15,592 bases of DNA from an uncultured Verrucomicrobium sp. (GTDB lineage: Bacteria > Verrucomicrobiota > Verrucomicrobiia > Methylacidiphilales > GAS474). The notes beneath the pieces were generated by a model, which was not told the DNA's origin, made no database searches, and was given only the letters and a program-made list of their open reading frames with translations. Shown here one piece after another: positions 13,306 to 15,592 of the stretch. The stretch spans positions 1-15,592 of the forward strand of contig CAISZB010000392.1 of assembly GCA_903889845.1 (NCBI GenBank). The letters run 5' to 3'. The position numbers and the translations under genes were made by a program. Within the stretch, counting starts at the first letter, position 1. The number at the start of each line of letters is the position of its first letter.

Positions 13306-15216
13306 CTACGCCACGGCGGCGACACCGCCCCCGCTCTTCTTCGACAACAGCGGCAACACCCTCTCCAGCGCGGCGGCGGCGGTGAGGCCGTACTTCGCCT
13401 TGAGCTGGTCGGGCTTGCCGTGCTCGATGAACTGGTCGGGCCAGCCGACGCGGACGACGGGGGTCTTCAGCGCCAGGACGTTCAGGCTCTCCAGGACGAT
13501 GCTGCCGAAGCCGCCCGCCAGGACGTGGTCCTCCAGCGTCACGATCGCCTCCGCCCCGCGGGCGAAGAATTCGAGCGTGCCGAGGTCGAGGGGCTTCACC
13601 GTGCGCGGGTTGATGACGGCGGCGGAATGGCCCAGGGCCTCCAGCTTCGCGGCCAGTTCCTGCGCGACGGGGAGCATCTGGCCGAGGCCGAAGATGGCGA
13701 CGTCCTTCCCGTGCTTCACCACCTCGGCCTTGCCGATGGGGAGGAGCTGCGGGTGGTCCTTCACCTTCGCGCCCGGCCCGAGGCCGCGGGGGTAGCGGAT
13801 CGCGCTGGGCCCGGGGTGGTGCATGGCGGTGAACATCATGTCGGCCAGCTCGTCCTCGGTCGCCGGGTGGAAGAGGACGAGGTCCGGCACGCTGCGGAGG
13901 TAGGAGATGTCGAAGAGGCCGTGATGGGTCGGGCCGTCGTCGCCGGAGAGGCTGCCCCGGTCCATGCAGAAGACGACGGGCAGGTTCTGGAGGCAGACGT
14001 CGTGGACGATCTGGTCGAAGGCACGCTGAAGGAAGGTCGAGTAGATCGCGCAGAAGGGCTTGAAGCCCTTCGTGGCGAGGCCCGCCGCGAAGAGGACGCC
14101 GTGCTCCTCCGCGATGCCGACGTCGAAGTAGCGGTCCGGGTGCTTCGGCTGGAAGCGGTCGAGGCAGGTGCCGTTGGGCATCGCCGCCGTGATGCCGACG
14201 ACGTTCTTGTTGATGTCGGCCAGGTGGGAGAGGGTGTCGGCGAAGACCTCGGAGTAGGTCCGCTGCGCGCTGGCGGCGGTCTCCCCGGTCTCCGCATTGT
14301 AGGGGGCGACGCCGTGGAATTTCTTCTTCTTCTCGATGGCGGGGTCGAAGCCCTTCCCCTTCTTCGTGAGGACGTGGAGGACGACGGGATGGTCCAGGGT
14401 CTTCAGGAACTCGAAGGTCTTGATGAGGAGCTTCGTGTCGTGGCCGTCGATCGGGCCGTAATAGCTGAAGCCGAGTTCCTCGAAGATGACGTTCGGGAGG
14501 ATGAGGCCCTTCACGCCTTCCTCCACCTTCTGCGCGAAGCGGAGGGCGTTGTCCTTGCCGAACTTCGTCTTTTCCCCGAGCCAGGAGATGAACTTCTCCG
14601 CCTTCTCGTGGAGGTGGGAATACTTCGGGTTCGTGACCAGCTTCACGAGGTAGTCGGCGATGGCGCCGACGTTCTTGTCGATCGACCACTCGTTGTCGTT
14701 GAGGACGCAGATGAGGCCCTTCGCGTGGGAGCGGGCGTTGTTCATCGCCTCGTAGGTGATGCCGCAGGTGAGGGCGGCGTCCCCGCAGAGGGCGACCACG
14801 TGCTCCTTCGACCCGCGCATGTCCCGCGCCGTCGCCATGCCCAGGGCGGCGGAAAGGGCCGTCCCGGCGTGACCGGCGCCGTAGCAGTCGTGTTCGCTCT
14901 CCTCGCGAAGCATGAAACCGTTGAGGCCGCCCGGCTGGCGGATCGTGTGGAAGCGGTCGCGGCGGCCGGTGAGGAGCTTGTGGACGTAGGCCTGGTGGCT
15001 GACGTCGAAGACGAAGTTGTCCTTCGGCGTCTCGAAGACGTAGTGGAGGGCGATCGTCAGCTCGACGACGCCGAGGTTCGGCCCGAGGTGGCCGCCCGTC
15101 TTCGAGAGCGTCGTAATGAGTTCCTGCCGAATCTCTTCGGCGAGGGGGGCCAGCTGATCGAGGCTCAGTTTCTTGAGATCGGCCGGGGAGGAAATCGTGT
15201 TCAGGAGGCTGCCCAT
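13306..15216 (-). CDS. dxs: 1-deoxy-D-xylulose-5-phosphate synthase
   Basis: Condenses pyruvate and glyceraldehyde 3-phosphate with thiamine diphosphate, the first step of the MEP isoprenoid pathway. 636 residues (E. coli 620), starting MGSLLNTISSPADLKKL at ATG 15216-15214; the frame is open to 15285 but the longer start adds nothing conserved. Domain I: H43 and H74 match E. coli H49 and H80; the cofactor motif GDG is GDA (145-147), with D146 and N175 (LNDNE) conserved for the metal; GHSSTS is GHAGTA (115-120). Domain II keeps PDRYFDVGIAEEH with the catalytic Glu, YSTFLQRAFDQ, MDRGSLSGDDGPTHHG and SAIRYPRG. The altered motifs look like the verrucomicrobial DXS form, not decay. There is no clear Shine-Dalgarno sequence. 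The gene follows a membrane-protein gene on the same strand after 91 bp. Confidence 0.96.
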   Translation of the reverse strand: MGSLLNTISSPADLKKLSLDQLAPLAEEIRQELITTLSKTGGHLGPNLGVVELTIALHYVFETPKDNFVFDVSHQAYVHKLLTGRRDRFHTIRQPGGLNGFMLREESEHDCYGAGHAGTALSAALGMATARDMRGSKEHVVALCGDAALTCGITYEAMNNARSHAKGLICVLNDNEWSIDKNVGAIADYLVKLVTNPKYSHLHEKAEKFISWLGEKTKFGKDNALRFAQKVEEGVKGLILPNVIFEELGFSYYGPIDGHDTKLLIKTFEFLKTLDHPVVLHVLTKKGKGFDPAIEKKKKFHGVAPYNAETGETAASAQRTYSEVFADTLSHLADINKNVVGITAAMPNGTCLDRFQPKHPDRYFDVGIAEEHGVLFAAGLATKGFKPFCAIYSTFLQRAFDQIVHDVCLQNLPVVFCMDRGSLSGDDGPTHHGLFDISYLRSVPDLVLFHPATEDELADMMFTAMHHPGPSAIRYPRGLGPGAKVKDHPQLLPIGKAEVVKHGKDVAIFGLGQMLPVAQELAAKLEALGHSAAVINPRTVKPLDLGTLEFFARGAEAIVTLEDHVLAGGFGSIVLESLNVLALKTPVVRVGWPDQFIEHGKPDQLKAKYGLTAAAALERVLPLLSKKSGGGVAAVA

Positions 15217-15275
15217 AAACGGTAAAAGAAGGGGGGTCTGGAGGTGGTGAGGGGGAACGCTAAGCGTCCGGGGCG

Positions 15276-15304
15276 AAAATGGCAAGGACGGGAATTGCGG
15301 TCAA
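15276..15304 (-). promoter_or_regulatory. dxs: Weak candidate promoter for dxs
   Basis: On the minus strand TTGACC (15304-15299) lies 17 bases before CATTTT (15281-15276), about 60 bases upstream of the dxs start. The -35 is a good match to sigma-70, the -10 is poor, so this is tentative; dxs could also be read through from the gene upstream. Confidence 0.25.
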
Positions 15305-15307
15305 CTA

Positions 15308-15592
15308 TCAGCGCCCCCGCCAAAATTGGAGCAGGAGGGAGCCCATCTCCGCATGGGTCACGGGCCGCTCCGAGGAGAGGACGTCTTTCCGGGCCAGGTA
15401 GACCAGGTTGACGTTCAAAAAGGCCAGGAGGAGGGCCAGGAGGAGGAAGCCCCGCCGCAGCCAGGGCTGGCCCGCCACGGCCTGGATCAGGAACCCGAGG
15501 CCGACCATCATCGGGAGGACCAGCCCATCGAAAGCGCGGAGGCCGAAGGAGGCCCCGAAGAACCAGCACTCCCACGCCCCGTTCACCAGCCA
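15308..15592 (-). CDS. C-terminal end of a multi-pass membrane protein, cut by the window edge
   Basis: The frame is open from the right edge to the TGA at 15310-15308, giving the last 94 residues. It begins WLVNGAWECWFFGASFGLRAFDGLVLPMMVGLGFLIQAVAG, then a basic turn (PWLRRG), a strong hydrophobic segment LLLALLLAFLNVNLVYLARK, and a polar end (VLSSERPVTHAEMGSLLLQFWRGR). The WFFGASFGLRAFDG-hydrophobic pattern resembles the C-terminal part of large GT-C/glycosyltransferase-39-like membrane proteins, in which a WxxGxSFGxR motif precedes the last helices; this is only a resemblance. A GTG near the edge (15586-15584) is an internal codon, not a start. It is on the same strand as dxs and may be co-transcribed with it. 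Confidence 0.6.
   Translation of the reverse strand, partial: WLVNGAWECWFFGASFGLRAFDGLVLPMMVGLGFLIQAVAGQPWLRRGFLLLALLLAFLNVNLVYLARKDVLSSERPVTHAEMGSLLLQFWRGR

Noticed and set aside
13035..13325. Minus-strand 96-codon open frame and plus-strand frames in the ygfZ/dxs gap.
   Set aside because: They run across the inverted repeats, have no ribosome binding site that I can defend, and no recognisable protein features.
13279..15225. 648-codon open frame antisense to dxs.
   Set aside because: Mirror of dxs codon bias; no domain and strongly biased composition.

Overview
The window is GC-rich (roughly two-thirds G+C by eye) Gram-negative chromosomal DNA, most likely from the Verrucomicrobiota. Three things point there: a DXS whose thiamine-diphosphate motifs read GHAGTALS and GDAALT instead of GHSSTS and GDGAxT, a variant I associate with verrucomicrobial DXS; a BBP2/OmpL-like porin with a C-terminal Phe; and a REP-associated tyrosine transposase (RAYT) of a type I associate with these genomes. 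The phylum call is inference. Most genes are core metabolism or housekeeping. I see no tRNA, rRNA, CRISPR array, prophage or toxin-antitoxin pair.

Layout, left to right. 1-343 (-) is the start of a GYF_2-domain protein with an Ala/Pro-rich tail that runs off the window. 493-1410 (-) metR and 1489-3840 (+) metE form the classic divergent methionine pair, with a LysR-type dyad in the 78-bp gap. 3830-4360 (-) is a small exported protein that converges on metE. 4408-5086 is a symmetrical RAYT element: the transposase gene lies between perfect 44-bp inverted repeats, each holding a REP-like palindrome and each flanked by two mini-hairpins. 5155-6165 (+) is birA. 6162-6335 (-) is a probable 57-residue single-pass membrane protein. 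6495-8357 (+) is recQ, converging on 8446-9540 (-) galK. A strong bidirectional terminator (9631-9665) separates galK from a porin gene (9708-11000, -). After a 346-bp gap comes a compact + strand cluster: crcB (11347-11763), a DUF190 gene (11790-12146) and ygfZ (12143-12976). A 329-bp convergent gap full of inverted repeats follows, then dxs (13306-15216, -), and at the right edge the C-terminal piece of a multi-pass membrane protein (15308-15592, -).

How the genes relate. MetR and homocysteine would control cobalamin-independent methionine synthesis. The CrcB/DUF190 pair would handle fluoride export, with YgfZ (Fe-S cluster repair or assembly) translationally coupled by an ATGA overlap. DXS starts the MEP isoprenoid pathway, BirA loads biotin on acetyl-CoA carboxylase, GalK feeds galactose into the Leloir pathway, and the porin supplies outer-membrane uptake.

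The most unusual structures are the symmetrical RAYT/REP element, the inverted-repeat-rich gap between ygfZ and dxs, a Cys/His-rich insertion in MetE, and a hairpin that covers the recQ ribosome binding site. I did not find a clearly new multi-gene system. Long open frames opposite metE, dxs, birA and recQ are products of GC-rich codon bias and are left out.
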